A stretch of 64,000 nucleotides of DNA from Cristatella mucedo. Its lineage: Eukaryota > Bryozoa > Phylactolaemata > Cristatellidae. Below, piece by piece: positions 1-12,879 of the stretch. Numbering within the stretch: the stretch's first letter is position 1; every line of letters starts with the position of its first letter. The stretch is taken from assembly GCA_009760855.2 (NCBI GenBank), contig WPIO01000011.1, positions 3,834,501 to 3,898,500 on the forward strand. The letters are read 5' to 3'. Both the position numbers and the translations under genes were made by a program. The notes under the pieces were generated by a model, which saw nothing but the letters and a program-made list of their open reading frames with translations, searched no databases and had not been told where the DNA came from.

Positions 1-2084
1 CTTTCGGCAAAGGAGACGCATGGTCAAAACTCTTGGATTTGTAAACCAGCCTCCTTTCAGCCACATTCATCACCAGCTGCAGTGGCCTGGTGGTATTTTT
101 CCGTAGCTCAGCTAAAAGGAAATTGCAATACAGATCAAGACAGAGCCAGGGAGCTTTTTTTTGCAACACTCCGTGGAAGGAAGTTCCTAATCTTATCTGG
201 GGATTGAAAGAAATCTGACTAGCTGCGAAAGCAGCCTTCTTAACGAAGCTATTGCCCATATTTAGGCAGCTCACAAAGGCGACACGTAAATTCTGAGCAC
301 AATGTGACGGTTGCCTTCTAGTCCAGACACACGCTTGGGGAGTCCTGTGAGTAGCAGTGTCGTTGAATTGTCGTTTAGGTATAAAGGGCATTCTCCGACG
401 TCCAGGATCGATTGCGAGGCAAGCATTCAGTTTATCAATCGCTGCAGCAGATTCTGACGATTTAAATCGCAAATACAGCTGAGTATTTTAAGAATAGAAA
501 TCTATTCCACGGGCTCGAATAAGTTTTCCCTTTGGGCTCAGTACGAATGGGAGGACAGCGAAGAACCGTGGACGGCGCCCCTTGCTGCACTGCACAGGTG
601 ACTGGTCTGGTAAATGAAACCTGACCCCAACACGACACGAATTGAACACGACCGGACAAGTACGATTTGAACCGCGTCATTTGAACTACGTCATTTGAAC
701 CACGTCATTTGAACCACGCTTTGTCTGCTAGATCAATCGTTGTTTTCAATCGCTCAAGACGAATATCGTTATCAATATTGTCGAAGGCAGCCGATGTATG
801 TAGCAGCGCGAGGGCAGTGATATTCCATTCATTGTTTCTGCATAGGATGGCATTAGTTACACGGACGAGAGCAGTTTGAGTTGAATTCTGCCGTTTGAAC
901 CCCGATTAAAATTGTTTCAATTTAAAGGGCAAGGACGCTCGGGCAAGTTTTCGCTTACATTTCTTTTCTAGTTTTCGCCGGAGCGTTTGAGAAGAAAGAG
1001 GGAGAGCTAAGATTGAGTAGAGGCAGCATGCACCCTGCAGGTGCATCCTTTAGACTGCTGGTGATCGCTCAGCTGCACTGTGTGAAGGCACGTCAGTGTA
1101 TGAACAACAACCTCGCTGACTCCTGATCATATTACTAATGACGAGATAATGGTTCAAAATCTGCATTCAGCAGAATCACTAACAACTGAGTTTACACACT
1201 CGACCTATTAAATTTTGAAAAACGCGCTCTGCGTTTTCGGCTAAACTGCCTTCCAAATTAATAACAATAAAGCATAGATATGGTTATACAGCAGCTCCGT
1301 GCTTTCCGTATTTGCAAACGTTCTGCTCAATGGAGCCCAGTGAGAGGAAGTTACGACAAGCTACTTGGCGCATGTTAGCTACCTACTTAGAATCTTGATG
1401 AGGTAGAGAATCTGAGCAACTTTTCTCGTACCATGATAATTTCACGACATGGTCACAATTAAAAACGAAACAACTCTTTTGAAAACCACTGTAGGCAGCT
1501 GCGGAGCCAGCGGGAAGTGGGACATTTACCCCCCCCCCTCCCCATAGCGGGGCAGTAACCTGGGCCGCTCTTTATTCCTACGCCCCTCCCCCCGACCGTC
1601 AGCAGCGACGAAATTATACGTAATTTCGCGCTCATGAGCAACCTCCGAGCTCGCATGAGTTTGCACTACGATTTCTCGTCAGTTGCAGGTCTTGCCCAAA
1701 TGCATGAAAATCTTGTAGGTCTTGCTACCCCTATTTTACATCATTTCTGTCAAAGGGCGAGCACGCCGCCTATCATAAACTATGGACTTGATGCTTCGAC
1801 AGTCGAGGATCCCCTTAGATCGGCATTATGTCAAAATAGCAACAATTCCTTATTGTACAGGCTGCAATGTCTTATATGGCTATCCTCTAAGCACTTCAGG
1901 AAATCCACAGAGCTCCTATGAACTGCTACTTTCAATATTACACATATATCCGGATTGCAGTTGAAAGGGACTCTCTCTCTCTCTCTCTCTAATAGTCTGC
2001 TCAAATGACGATTAATGTTATGATCTTCGAAAGGTTCAAAAGGTGACATTTCCAGAACCAGCTTTAGAGCGTACTTGTCATTGT
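1..2084. other. No gene seen
   Basis: AT-rich, ordinary sequence. Apart from the short tandem repeat at 661-719, homopolymer runs (C run near 1531) and a small CT run near 1972, nothing recognisable. Confidence 0.5.
661..719. repeat. Short tandem repeat, about 18-bp unit
   Basis: Four imperfect copies of a CGTCATTTGAACCACG-like unit. Confidence 0.85.
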
Positions 2085-2240
2085 AAGGTGGTTGCTTTTC
2101 ACGAACCTCGATCCCGAGGTCGCGGTTTCGAATCCTGAGGTGGACGAGGTTTTGTGGCCGCTGCAAGCGGTGATGGTAGCCGTAAAGGTCTTTCGTCACT
2201 ATTAAAAGAGACTGTTAAATTGGCCAGTACTTTTTTACGC
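2085..2240 (+). mobile_element. tRNA-derived SINE
   Basis: GGTGGTTGCTTTTCACGAAC, CCGAGGTCGCGGTTTCGAAT (B-box area), GCCGCTGCAAGCGGTGATGG, TAGCCGTAAAGG and AAAAGAGACTGTTAAAT: the same parts in the same order as the well-preserved copy at 45.5 kb. Confidence 0.75.
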
Positions 2241-2568
2241 AGGATTGACTGTAAGCTAGCTCAAGACTGGATCTAAGCAATGGAGAAATTAGACTGGAAT
2301 TAATAGAGAGGAAATCGAAGGAATTTCTGAGATTGACGTGCCTACCATTTTCAAAAAAGCGGCACGCACCAGTGGTTTAAATACCACGTTATTGACAATG
2401 AAGTTTCGGGCTTAATCACAAAATTTGATGCAATTTCGCGCGCTTTCTACTGCACACGGCCTCCACCTGGTCGGATCAGAGAGTGGCACGACTCTTTCAA
2501 ACAGCGATTCACCTACCATTTCCACAATAAGCCACGTAAAGCTACGATCTCGATTCCATATTATAGAA

Positions 2569-2948
2569 CAGGCGTCGGCAAACTTTTTAAACTACTAAGT
2601 TATTTCAGTAGGTCAAGAAGACACACTGGGCCGGTGAAGTAGGTGTGGCCAGACGAACAAACAAACAGCCGCAACAGACCCAGAGACGTGCACAGCAATT
2701 ATAGGGGTAGACATTGATCTCCCTCCCTGTCAATTGTGTCTGTTTCATGCAAGCGCCTGAAAACAGTTCCAAAAATAAGCACGGACCACAGCTTAAGCTT
2801 CAACCGGCAGTAATAAGCGGGGAACCAATACTGTGACAATTAAATTAGACTGGATCCCACAATAAGTAACTAGAGAGCGTTAGGTCGGACTGGATGGAAT
2901 GTCAGCTACGCCATATCTGGCCTAAAGGCTACAGTTTGCCGACCTCTG
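2569..2948 (-). mobile_element. Non-autonomous hAT-type element, copy 1
   Basis: Starts CAGGCGTCGGCAAACT and ends AGTTTGCCGACCTCTG: terminal inverted repeats of the CAGAGGTCGGCAAAC type usual in hAT elements, with one mismatch near the tip. Flanks TTATAGAA and TTATCAAA are a degraded 8-bp target duplication, the hAT length. At about 380 bp it has no transposase. It is related over its length, in reverse orientation, to the copy at 34935. Confidence 0.8.
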
Positions 2949-4734
2949 TTATCAAATAATTGTGTTTCGGGCTGAGTCACAACAACTTTTTACGCAGTTG
3001 AGCACATGCATTCTCGCGCCAGTGGCCTCCAGCCGTCCGGCACTGTTGAAACACTGCGAAACGCTGTGGCTTTAAGTTCAGCTCGTAGACAGCGTTGTTT
3101 CGGCTTTGTGCATAGTAGTGCATGCAATTGTCCCTGCGCATTCTTATGCCAGCGGCTTCCGGAGTGGTCAGTGGCATACCGGGTGGCATTCCGGGGCATA
3201 CCGGGGTGGTCAGTGGCCCGGCACGCTGGAGGCTTCGCGACACTTGCCGCCCTCACAGGAGAGGACTGCAAACGGATCTGGAAAAATTGCGTAAAGTTCG
3301 CGCGCGGTACTTCGCGCCACCTAGAGCTCTCTTTCCTACCGAATTTAGCGCAACTATGCTTGCGTGTGTAAGCGCACGTACCGAATTGTTGGCTTAGAAA
3401 TATATGAAAGAGTAATTCGGTGACCTTTAACATCACATCTCTCGTCGGAGAGAAGCGATCAGCCAAGGCGCATTCGCACGCTGGCGATTTTTGGCTAATA
3501 TGCGATGTCCTAGCACCAACTCTTTTTTCAACGCTTACATAGGTTTGACCTTGACGGCAGAATCTTCGTATGCCTATAACTTGCTGCAGGTGGCAAAAGA
3601 AAACGACGGCTATCTTACTCAAGGTATCGGTGGCTGCAGATATCCTTTGCTCCACGTGAGGGTCTAAACTGCTGGTCAAGTTGGTCGCAGATCCACCCCG
3701 AGAAACTAACCGCTCCAGCTGCTGGGTAGCGTGGTCGCGACCGTTACCACAAGAACACACGACGACTACAATGAGCAGCCGATGACTGCGCTAAATGAGG
3801 AGAAAATTTCACAATTCCGACTGTCGGCCTAAGCTACTTGGTGCTTGCACCGTAGCCTTGTGCTTTGTTGAGTTTCCCCTCGTATCATCAAGCAGGTTGC
3901 AGTGAGTCATGTCGACTTGTATGGGATGACGGTAGAATCGTGTGCTGTTGTTCGAGGAGAGCGTACTGAAGCCATGGTGGCATAGTATACGACGCGATAG
4001 CGTACCGTAGAGCTACCCGGTGAGGCTGCACGGTCAATTGACATTGCCAAGAGCTGCTCGTGTGAAAAATGCTGCCGAAAAAGCAGCCGCCTGCAGAGCT
4101 GCTGCAGGACGCTGGCAGAGATTCATTGCATTCTGCTTCACCAGGGCAACCGGAGACTGAGCCGGCGTTTGCCAAAGGAGTTTGACGTGATGATCTTGAG
4201 ATGATGAGTGGTTAGCAGCTCAAACTTTAAAAACTGAGCGCTTTTCGCCAAAAACCTTGAGTCATACTGACCGACAGCGAGGATCAACGAAACTGCTAGA
4301 GCGCAGCAGAAGCCTGAGAGCCAGCTGTGCCTACATGGTCGAAGTAGCCGTAAGCGGTTCAGTATCTTGACGTCCCAATATTGGTGCTTGTGCTGAAGGC
4401 CTGCTGCTTGAATGCGTGTAAGTTGATCACGTGCCGGAGTAGGCTCATTGTGGCAAAAAAGTATTCTACCTAATGGGAGCAAAGAAATTTAGCAACCACA
4501 GATTCTTTCCGAGACGTAGCCCTCACTGTTCAAATTTTCTTGTAAAGGCTCGCTTAATGGTAATCCTCAAACAAGGAACACTTATCCGCATTGAGTAGAC
4601 CTCGTATCATCATTTAGACAGTGTGTTTTCTCAGAGTCCAAGAATTCCAATTCTATTGTGAAAAGGCTTCTTTTTATTTGCGATAAATAGTGTCACACTT
4701 ACTTGACCTGCTCTGAATAAGATGGGCGTTTTAC
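2949..4734. other. No gene seen
   Basis: Moderately GC-rich. Open frames of up to 256 codons exist on the minus strand (2990-3760), but their composition is unremarkable, no domain is visible and frames compete on both strands. Confidence 0.45.
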
Positions 4735-4818
4735 ATTATCTGTAAAGCGCCTAGAAAGAGATTAAGTTCTCTGAGGGCGCTTTATCAAGTACATTATTAT
4801 TATTATTATTATTATTAT
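4735..4818 (+). mobile_element. L2-type LINE 3' tail
   Basis: TGTAAAGCGCCTAGAAAGAG and the following TTAAGTTCTCTGAGGGCGC, then a run of ATT. Only the extreme 3' end is left. Confidence 0.8.
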
Positions 4819-5599
4819 CTAAGTTATGTTATACAATATCCATGATTTTAGATAACAAAATTCAAGTAAGTTTGACGCCATGTATGGAAAAGCTTATCCA
4901 ACGAAACTCAGAAATGAATTCCTGCAGTGGTGTAAAAGCAGAGCTGAACTTACATTCAAAATTTCATGCTGACCCTTCAAATACTGGCCGATTTGTGGAA
5001 TTTACCAGGCGCAATGCTGCAGTGCAAATGAAGCTGTTTAAACTCACTAGCATGTACCTCAACCAGCGGAAAGTATGTACCTCGATGAACCAAGATTCAA
5101 TAAGTAGGGATACGTCGTATAAGATGCGCCGATCGGTAACCTTATTATTTATTGAAATGCTGCTTTCGGTACTACGTTCGGGTTCGACATGTCTTGCCTA
5201 ATCATTTGTATGCTTTATTTTTCTGTGTAAATCTTCAAAACTTCAGATCCCATTTCTATAATGTTTGCTATTTAAAGGTACCCGAAACAATTATTCGATC
5301 GTTGTACCGATCTCAGGATTTTCTTGACACATTTATCCTTAACAGTAGCCATAGGCACCTCGAGAGATTTATCACGATAAAAACATGCAAGCGATCTTTT
5401 AAGCAAAGTCTTCAAAAACTAGATGACCTTAGCAGGTGAAACCGTAAGGTTGTCACTTGTTGCCACAATGAGCGCACTTAGCGCCGATCTCTCCTCGTCG
5501 TAGCCAATTACCACTCTCAGCCACCGATTCTAGCTGCGTCTTCTCTGTGGGTTTTCCAATGCAGTAAAGCTTAGTCCGTGCTTAGGGCGTCGGCAACTA

Positions 5600-6950
5600 A
5601 TGCACGAGGATTTCCGGTCGTTTGTTCGTCTCTTCGAGCAGTAAATCCGATACACTCTTCAGTTTGATCAGTTTTACAGTTGATTATGCACTCGCGGCAC
5701 TTCCATCGTTAGAAGCTGCGTGCGAAGGCAGCGGTTTTCGTTTACATTTCTCGATTGAACATGCACTGCGCGAGCCGGGTCGAGTGATTGTTGGCTATGT
5801 AGTTAGCTCTTCGGAAGCACAAGCACAAGCCCGATTGCTCGACTTTCCGAGGGGTGAGGAGGCAGCGAGGAGGCCCTCGCTTTGTGTCGGCGAAGTCACT
5901 TGCACCGTGCTGCCGTTCTTTAATTCACATCTCCAGGGTCTTCCTCTTCGTGTAGCCTCTCTCCTCCTCTCTGTTTGCACTCTACTCCTTCTGTTGGCGT
6001 GCTTTTCTCTCGCTCGTTCGTGTACATTAATCACCTTTACCGGCCTTCTCGCAATAATAAGCTCTGGGATTCGGAGACTTCGAAATGGCACGGATGACGT
6101 GAAAATGTCAGGCAGACAGTTGGCTCGCTGTCAACAGGAAATGCTTCGCGCTTCCCTGCCCCGAGCAAGCTGCGACGGTGAATGCCCTATATCGCAACGG
6201 GGAGCAGCCGTGCTGCTGTTAGAAAATCGGGCGAATCCGGTAAAAAAAAAACCTACCCAAGAAAGCTTAAACGCTATGAAACGCATTGGCTGCGCAATCC
6301 TCGCTTCCGAGCTCGGACGAGCGCTAGCACGGCGCGAGAGCGAACGGACGCGCGTGCGTGAAACGCGAAGCATTCTCCGCTTCTGCCTGCACGCGTTTCC
6401 GCGCGTCGTCGCGGCGGCGACAAGAGAGGCAAGACGCTCGCTCGCTGTAGCTGGGCTCTTCGCTTCGCCAGGCGACGAGACGTTCGCTGCGAACAGCAGT
6501 CCAGGGAAAGGCTCGACGGGCAACTGGCTGCCGCCGCAACGGAACGTGCCCAGCCGGCGGCTGCCGACTTCCGGAAGGAGCGATGCGCACGCTATTTTGC
6601 GAACGGCCCAGCAAGCCGACTTTGGCAGCTGGCGGTGCAAGCTCTGTAGCCCGTAGCCAGGCGCCGAAAAGATAACAGTCGCGCCAGCAGTTGCACAGTC
6701 TGCTCGGGCCAAGGTACGCGCATCTTGCTGCTGCCAGCTGAGAGAAAAAGCTCTATTCTTAGCAGCGAGGCCACTTACAGATTATATCGATCGTAGCCGC
6801 CGCAGCGCGTGGAAACCCGTGCAGGCAGAAGCCGGCGGAGAGCTGCCGGGGACTGGCCGCGAGTGTCTCGGGAGCGGGACGCCCGCAGACGCGCGGCACG
6901 ATGCAGCACCTGGCGACAAAAACCCAGCCATCATCATCCTTCGCCGGCAT
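5600..6950. other. CpG-rich block without a recognised gene
   Basis: GC-rich, CpG-dense sequence flanked by AT-rich DNA. A 344-codon plus-strand frame (5622-6656) runs through it, containing a hydrophobic run near residues 105-150, but it has no recognisable domain, and opposite-strand frames are equally open. It may be a promoter or first-exon region of a gene not resolved here. Confidence 0.4.
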
Positions 6951-7144
6951 TCATGGAAATCTGCGCAGCACGGGACCAGAGAAAAGCAAAACAAATCCGG
7001 TTGGCCAGGTAGACAGCAGGTGGTGGAGACCGTAGGTGTAATAGAACATAGATAGGAGACGGATAGGAAGAAGGTCGGGTCGATGATGGTAGGATGAGCA
7101 AAAGAAAGCGCACACGTCAAGTCTCACACTCTCCATTCCATGGG

Positions 7145-7470
7145 ACGAGTTACTTCAGACCAACTCAACCACTCTTACATTGAAACTTCCGACCGAGCTC
7201 GTTAGCTCCAGTCTTGTTTTAGAGGTAATCATTCCACCGAGTCAGTATTGCTTCGGGTGGACCTTCTTAGGAACGCAGACTTGGGTATAGTCTCTCTGCT
7301 TGTTTTTTGCGCGATCTTTCGGCAGCGTTTGATATAATCGATCATCAAGTCCTTCTCGAGTGCCTCTCATCTTGCCTGTGCATCATGAGCACAGCTCTAC
7401 AACCTCAACTGCTCTCCTGACGCAGCTATGCATCTCACTTTCTCTTTGTTGCCTGCGATAAAGTCCGTTG
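7145..7470 (+). pseudogene. L2-type LINE fragment, reverse transcriptase core
   Basis: Frames encode FRGNHSTESVLLRV, RNADLGIVSLLV and, after one frameshift, DLSAAFDIIDHQVLLECLSS, the conserved motif A region of L2/CR1 reverse transcriptases. Both ends are truncated and no ATT tail follows. Confidence 0.75.
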
Positions 7471-10400
7471 GCTAGCAAATGCTTACCGAACCCGCTTAGG
7501 CTTTGAGTTCGCAATAAAAAAACTCACCGGCACAGCACCCACATTGTCTGTATGGCTTTGTGGAGTTACAAACGGAGATGCATTACATTACATTACAATG
7601 GTTGCTGTCGTTCGCAAGCTTCCTCTCCGCTGCGCTCCGTCACATGCCTAACAGATGACTGAGCAGAGGACGCTCTGCTGGCACGGGTTCTTCAGCAGTC
7701 GGCGCACGAGAACGTGGACTCGCTCAAACGCTCTGCGCCACAGCTGGAGCCTCAGCCCTCTGCGACACAGCGGTGCCGGCAGATCCAGCGGCGACGGCTA
7801 AAAAGCGACGACGCAGCGACGCAGCGTCACGCTAACTCTGTCGGCACGGCGGGACACTCTTTCTGCATTCTCTGGCGACGCTCAGCAGTCGGAGTGTCAG
7901 CAGGACGCCGTTGCCGAGAGGCCCCGACCACAATCCAAGAGCTCGGCGCCGACCGCGAGCTCGATAATCGTGCTCGAAAGCAGCATGGCGCTAGACGCGG
8001 CGACATCCGGCCGCCTGCAATTGCCGCGCTCGGCCGATCGCTCGAGCGGGCAGCTCGAGAGTATGGTTTTTTGTGCAAAGTTGATCACTCCAATCACAGC
8101 TGTCTATGACCAGGCGCAAGCTTTGCTTCGCAGAGCAAGTGGGAGGGGTGAGAGATATACTGTAGCGGGAGAGAGAGTGACGGGGAAGAGAGTAACGAAG
8201 GAGAGACAGACGTTGCTGCGGGTATGAGCCGAGGTAATAATGGGCCGAGTTTTGATTAGAATAAATAAATGAAGCAAAGCGGACTCGAGAGCAGCTCGCG
8301 GGCATCACACGGTGCACAAGAGCACAGAGACACGCACGCATTATATGTCAGTAGCAGTCCAGCCAGCAGACTTCGCCCTGGGCGTGCTTTCAAAGGCTCG
8401 GGTTTCGTTCGCACTCAAAAGTCAATTGACGGCAATAAAGTCACCGGCAGGACGCGAACTGCCGCACGAGCTCGCCGTGTGCCTGCACGGCGGCCGGCGC
8501 GAGGCGATCAGCGGCCGGGGCCTCCCTTCTCTTGCTTGCCCGTACCTTGTTGAGGTTGATTGTACTGGCGAATTTGTCATAGATCTCGCCCTCGGTCTCC
8601 TGAGCTATGGCGTTCTGTTCTTGGCCGAGGTCTGGAATGTCTGCTCTACGTTAATGGATCCTGTTTCGCAGGGCCTCAGAGTACGGCATGTCGCCCTTGC
8701 TGTGGCACCAGGCTTGCAGGCTTGCATGATTGGCAGCTACGTATATAAAAAGAAGCGGAGTTTAAGTTGGACTGCAAGCTAAGTTAGCCTGATGTACGAC
8801 CGATGACTGAAGAGTGTAGAACTGCGTCCCCTCTGCGGCTTGTGAATCACCATTTAGCAGCATTAACTCAAGCAGCTGCTGCCAAGACTGCTCGGGGAAT
8901 GCCGAAGTCTAATGTAAGCCATTTAGCGTTGACATGGACATGAACTGACCGCATCACTCCCTGATGTATTCATCGATACAATCAATCTAGGTCATTATGG
9001 ATTCAGTAAACAGCAGGTCTGTGATCAGTGATAAAACTGACTGCCAAAAGCAAATCCTAGATAGGCACTTACTAATTATTAGACTTCTGGTTACTAGCTA
9101 AACTGGGCATCTATCGGTAGGCTGTGAATCAAAATCTAGTATACCTCCTCAAAATAACAGTTTAAAGCCATTTTAAAATTTTGTAACGACCCTATATTAG
9201 AAGTATACGTGGGTGGTAGAGCATCACTGCTCAGAATTGCTAATCCGGCGAGCATACCAAGTAAGGAGCCTGACCAGATAGCCGAGATCCGAGACGTTTT
9301 GAGCAAATTTGGATTCGTACGCACATACATACTAAGTCCTTGTTTATTAGATCATACTCGATGATGTGGACAGTACATTCAACATCTGATAGAGCAGCAT
9401 TGGTCATGCTACGACCAGCATCTTTTGGAAATCGCGACTTTAATTGATGTCGCGAGAGGTTTCAGAAAGAAACCAGCGATTTTGCATATGCGTACCACTA
9501 CGGTTTCGATCACTCGCTTTTCTGTTGGTATTAGCACATGCCAGAGAAGGGGATCAAGGTTAAGAAAAGGCAGATCATAAAATGTTCGCTAGTTAATGCC
9601 AGCACACCGACTTCGTGCATTCCCATCTAAAAACTGTGATTTAAGCTGATTCGGCGATAGGCCTCAGTCATCGTCATGGTTCTCAGCATGCGGGCCACAA
9701 GCAGGCACTACTGCAACAAAAGAGCACTTTTTTTGGAATGCAAGATCCCAGGATAGCAGACGATAGTTATTCTATCTTGGTGGATCAAGATCTACGAGTC
9801 ACAAATATGTCACGGGTGTAGAATTTTTAAACTTTACTCATCGCGAAGCCCCAGGCGACGCAGCAAAATTAAAACAATGTTTGCATGATATCGGGCTTCA
9901 GCCATCAAAGAGGACTAAGCCTGCTTGCACAGGCTATTGTTTTGCAAGCATTAATGGCATTCTAACCTTTATTTTAGGCTTTAAAGAACTGACAACCATT
10001 ACGCCCATACAAATAAACAAACAAAGAACTTGGCTGAAGAGTCTTTCCCGCGTAGCAACCGCTCAGTTTGCACATGAGTTCACTCGTCACTCGTGTAACG
10101 TCACTTCGACGGCCAGAATATCGCTACTAGCAACCTAGATGTTCAGGCTACCACCTGTTATAACCTTTCATACGGCTACCAATTGGAGCAGCGTTTCTCT
10201 TTAATGGGTGTCACAATAGAGCTTTTATTATCGAACACCAGAGTTCACTCAATTATACCCAAACCATGATATCATAATCCCTATCTGGATAACTGGGTGG
10301 CTAGTGGCTTATTGGTTAAGGCAGCCATCATTGATCTAGGCCCAAAATCCGGCAAGTTGGTTGTATGATTTCTATATCGCTTTATACACCATGTCTACTA

Positions 10401-10739
10401 GCCTCATAGGTGCACCAAATGGTTAATTTCCAGTAGTAAAGTATATAGCAAATAAGCTTGCCGCTATCTGATTGAGAAATTGGGCCCAAATTTGAGATAG
10501 GTACCTTAACTGGAGCACAACCACTGCAAATGCCAATACGAGGGCTCCAGCCATTGGTAACAATCGACCAACTCGGCATAAACCATTACAAAAGTGAGCA
10601 ATTATTCAATTTTAGAGTCATTCAGATGAAGTTGCTCAAGGCAACGATGTGAATGCAAAAGTGGAAGGGGCACATCGCCGCCTGGTCGCGGCCATCGTCA
10701 CGGCTGCTTCCTGTGTCATCATGCGCACCGCGTGTCAGG
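7471..10739. other. No gene seen
   Basis: Includes an ATTAC tandem run (about 7572-7596) and a GC-rich stretch at 7.7-8.1 and 8.3-8.6 kb with short opposing frames. From 8.8 kb on it is AT-rich and featureless. Confidence 0.45.
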
Positions 10740-10932
10740 CCTACACTCTCATGTCCTTGTACTTGTTGTTTTTGAGGATGCTACCACTAACCATGTCCTT
10801 GTACTTGTTGTTTTTGAGCATGCTACCACTAACCATTCCATCGTGTTATCTTCGCAGCATATGTAAAGTGCCTAGAAAGATATTGAGGTTCTCTGAGGGC
10901 GCTATAAAAATGTATTATTATTATTTTTATTA
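10740..10932 (+). mobile_element. L2-type LINE 3' end with internal 42-bp duplication
   Basis: 3' untranslated part and tail (GTAAAGTGCCTAGAAAGATA, ATT run). A 42-bp unit at 10750-10791 is repeated at 10792-10833 with one change. Confidence 0.75.
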
Positions 10933-11004
10933 ATATTGGTTCAGGTTCTATCTCAGTGGGAGACTTCAGAGTATCGATGTGAATGAAAAAGGGGCATCCG
11001 AGAA

Positions 11005-12213
11005 ACCACTGACTTAACAGCTCTGTGCTCGGTCTGGTAATTTTTACAATTTATACTCTCCCTCTTCTGTGTGGCCAGGTACAATCTAGGCTCCACCTTC
11101 TATGCAGATGACACACAGTTGTACCTTTGTTTTTAATTACTTCCGATATTACACCAAATTCGTCAAATTCTCTCAACGCCCTTGCTGCATGTACTGCTGA
11201 TATCCACACATGGATAGCAGCAGACTTTTATAAATCTGATGAAGATCAAACCAACTTTCTAGTTATCTGCAGAACAAGTGTGCTTCGGAAATTTGAAAGC
11301 TTAACGCTCAGAATCAGCACTGCCAGCATATCTCCTGTTGCATCTGCACGAAATCTAATTGTCCTGTTCCATGTTGACCTTTCATTAGACGACCGCATCA
11401 GCTCCAGTCAAGTCTGCCTACTTTTTCAGCTACATAACATTTCTAAAATTTGGGCATTTTTAGACAGGGATACTACATCTAAACTGATCCATGCATGTGT
11501 GACATCCCGTTTCGACTTCTGTAACTCACTCCTTGCTGGTCTACCGACCTGGGCAATCGGGTGCTTACAGTTGCTGTAAAACTATGCAGCTAGGCTTATC
11601 TGTTGTGAGCGTCGCAGTTGCCACATCACACCACACCACTTCTGACTTCTCGCCTACTTGAACTGGCTTCCATTCAAGTGCATTGACTTCAAGGTTCTAT
11701 CATTCACTTTAGGTCTATTTATACTTTGGCTCCAACCTACCTATCAAACCTGCTCCCTCACCAGGCGTATCACAATCACCATCGTACTATCGTACCATCC
11801 GCGTTTCTGAATCAAATCGTTTGGCTACACCGCGTACGAGCCTCAAATTCTTTGGAGACCATACCTTTAGTTCGTACGCTCCCAAAGCCAGGAACTCACT
11901 ACCAAATCCCGTCACTAAATCTCTTGTCTTGACATTTAAAAAGAAGATAAGAACGTGTGTATTTATCACGGCATTTTCTGTGTTCTTGTGATTCGTCTAT
12001 GTGCTAAAGCAAGTTAACACTGTGCATGCTGTCACTAATCATTTTTGCATATTGACTTTGCGAATGTCACCTTGAACCATGTTACATTTGTTGATGTTGA
12101 GCGTGATAACACTAGCCATTCGACCGCGCTTCCTTTACAGCATATGTAAAGTGCCTAGAAAGAGATTGGGTTCTCTGTGGGTGCTCAATAACGTATTGTT
12201 ATTATTATTATTA
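11005..12213 (+). pseudogene. L2-type LINE, 5'-truncated, decayed
   Basis: Begins in the reverse transcriptase at SVLG and an FTIYTLPL-like stretch, reaches STFYADDTQLYL (the YADD catalytic box, 11095-11130), and continues through the region colinear with the 286-codon copy at 32.9 kb, with stops and frameshifts. It ends at CCTAGAAAGAGATTGGGTTC and an ATT run at 12196-12212. It is older than the copies at 27.8, 32.9 and 50 kb. Confidence 0.85.
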
Positions 12214-12879
12214 TCCGTTCGATGAGGTCTTGGAGACCGGCGCATGTGCAGATGAGACGCTCTCGACAAGACTCGCTCTAGCCGTGATCCGCAGAGCATC
12301 GGCAGCACCAGCAGACGCCACCATCGGCAGGTCATAGGTCAGAGTTGCTGCTCTTATATCGCTCGGTTTGTTATAGCACGGCCAGGCAGCCATCGGCACG
12401 AGAGGCCGTAGCACCGGAGCGCCTGAATGAACTTGTGCTTGAACTTTCACTCATGCCAAACCCGAATTGTTTCGACTTTAAACTTGGGCGATTTCATTTC
12501 CGAGATCTATTGACAATGTTTAAACGGCTCACGAACAATAACTAAGAAATAGTTAGGCAAGATCGCCAGCAGAGGGAGGCCATTTGTCGTCATCGGTATA
12601 CTTCTCTGCTTATACGAAACGATCGCGTCATCTGATTCAGCCTACGTCTTTTCGCCAAGAACTTTACTGCTGCCGCTCACACTGAGTCTTCTAAAGTTCT
12701 CAATCACACAAAGAATGTATAGGTATGGGCGCACATTAAATAAGAAACATTAGCGTTTTCATTAAGGCTCTATATTTGAAATCATGAGATCGCGGTGGCC
12801 CGCTGTTTCGAATAGAGCGCCCACAATTCTCTGGATACAGAGCCACACTGCACCCGGCAACGCATTTAGAGATCGCGCG

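Noticed and set aside
2990-3760. 256-codon minus-strand frame
   Set aside because: No recognisable domain, competing plus-strand frames over the same bases.
5622-6656. 344-codon plus-strand frame with hydrophobic segments
   Set aside because: CpG-rich region with open frames on both strands, no domain, no splice support.
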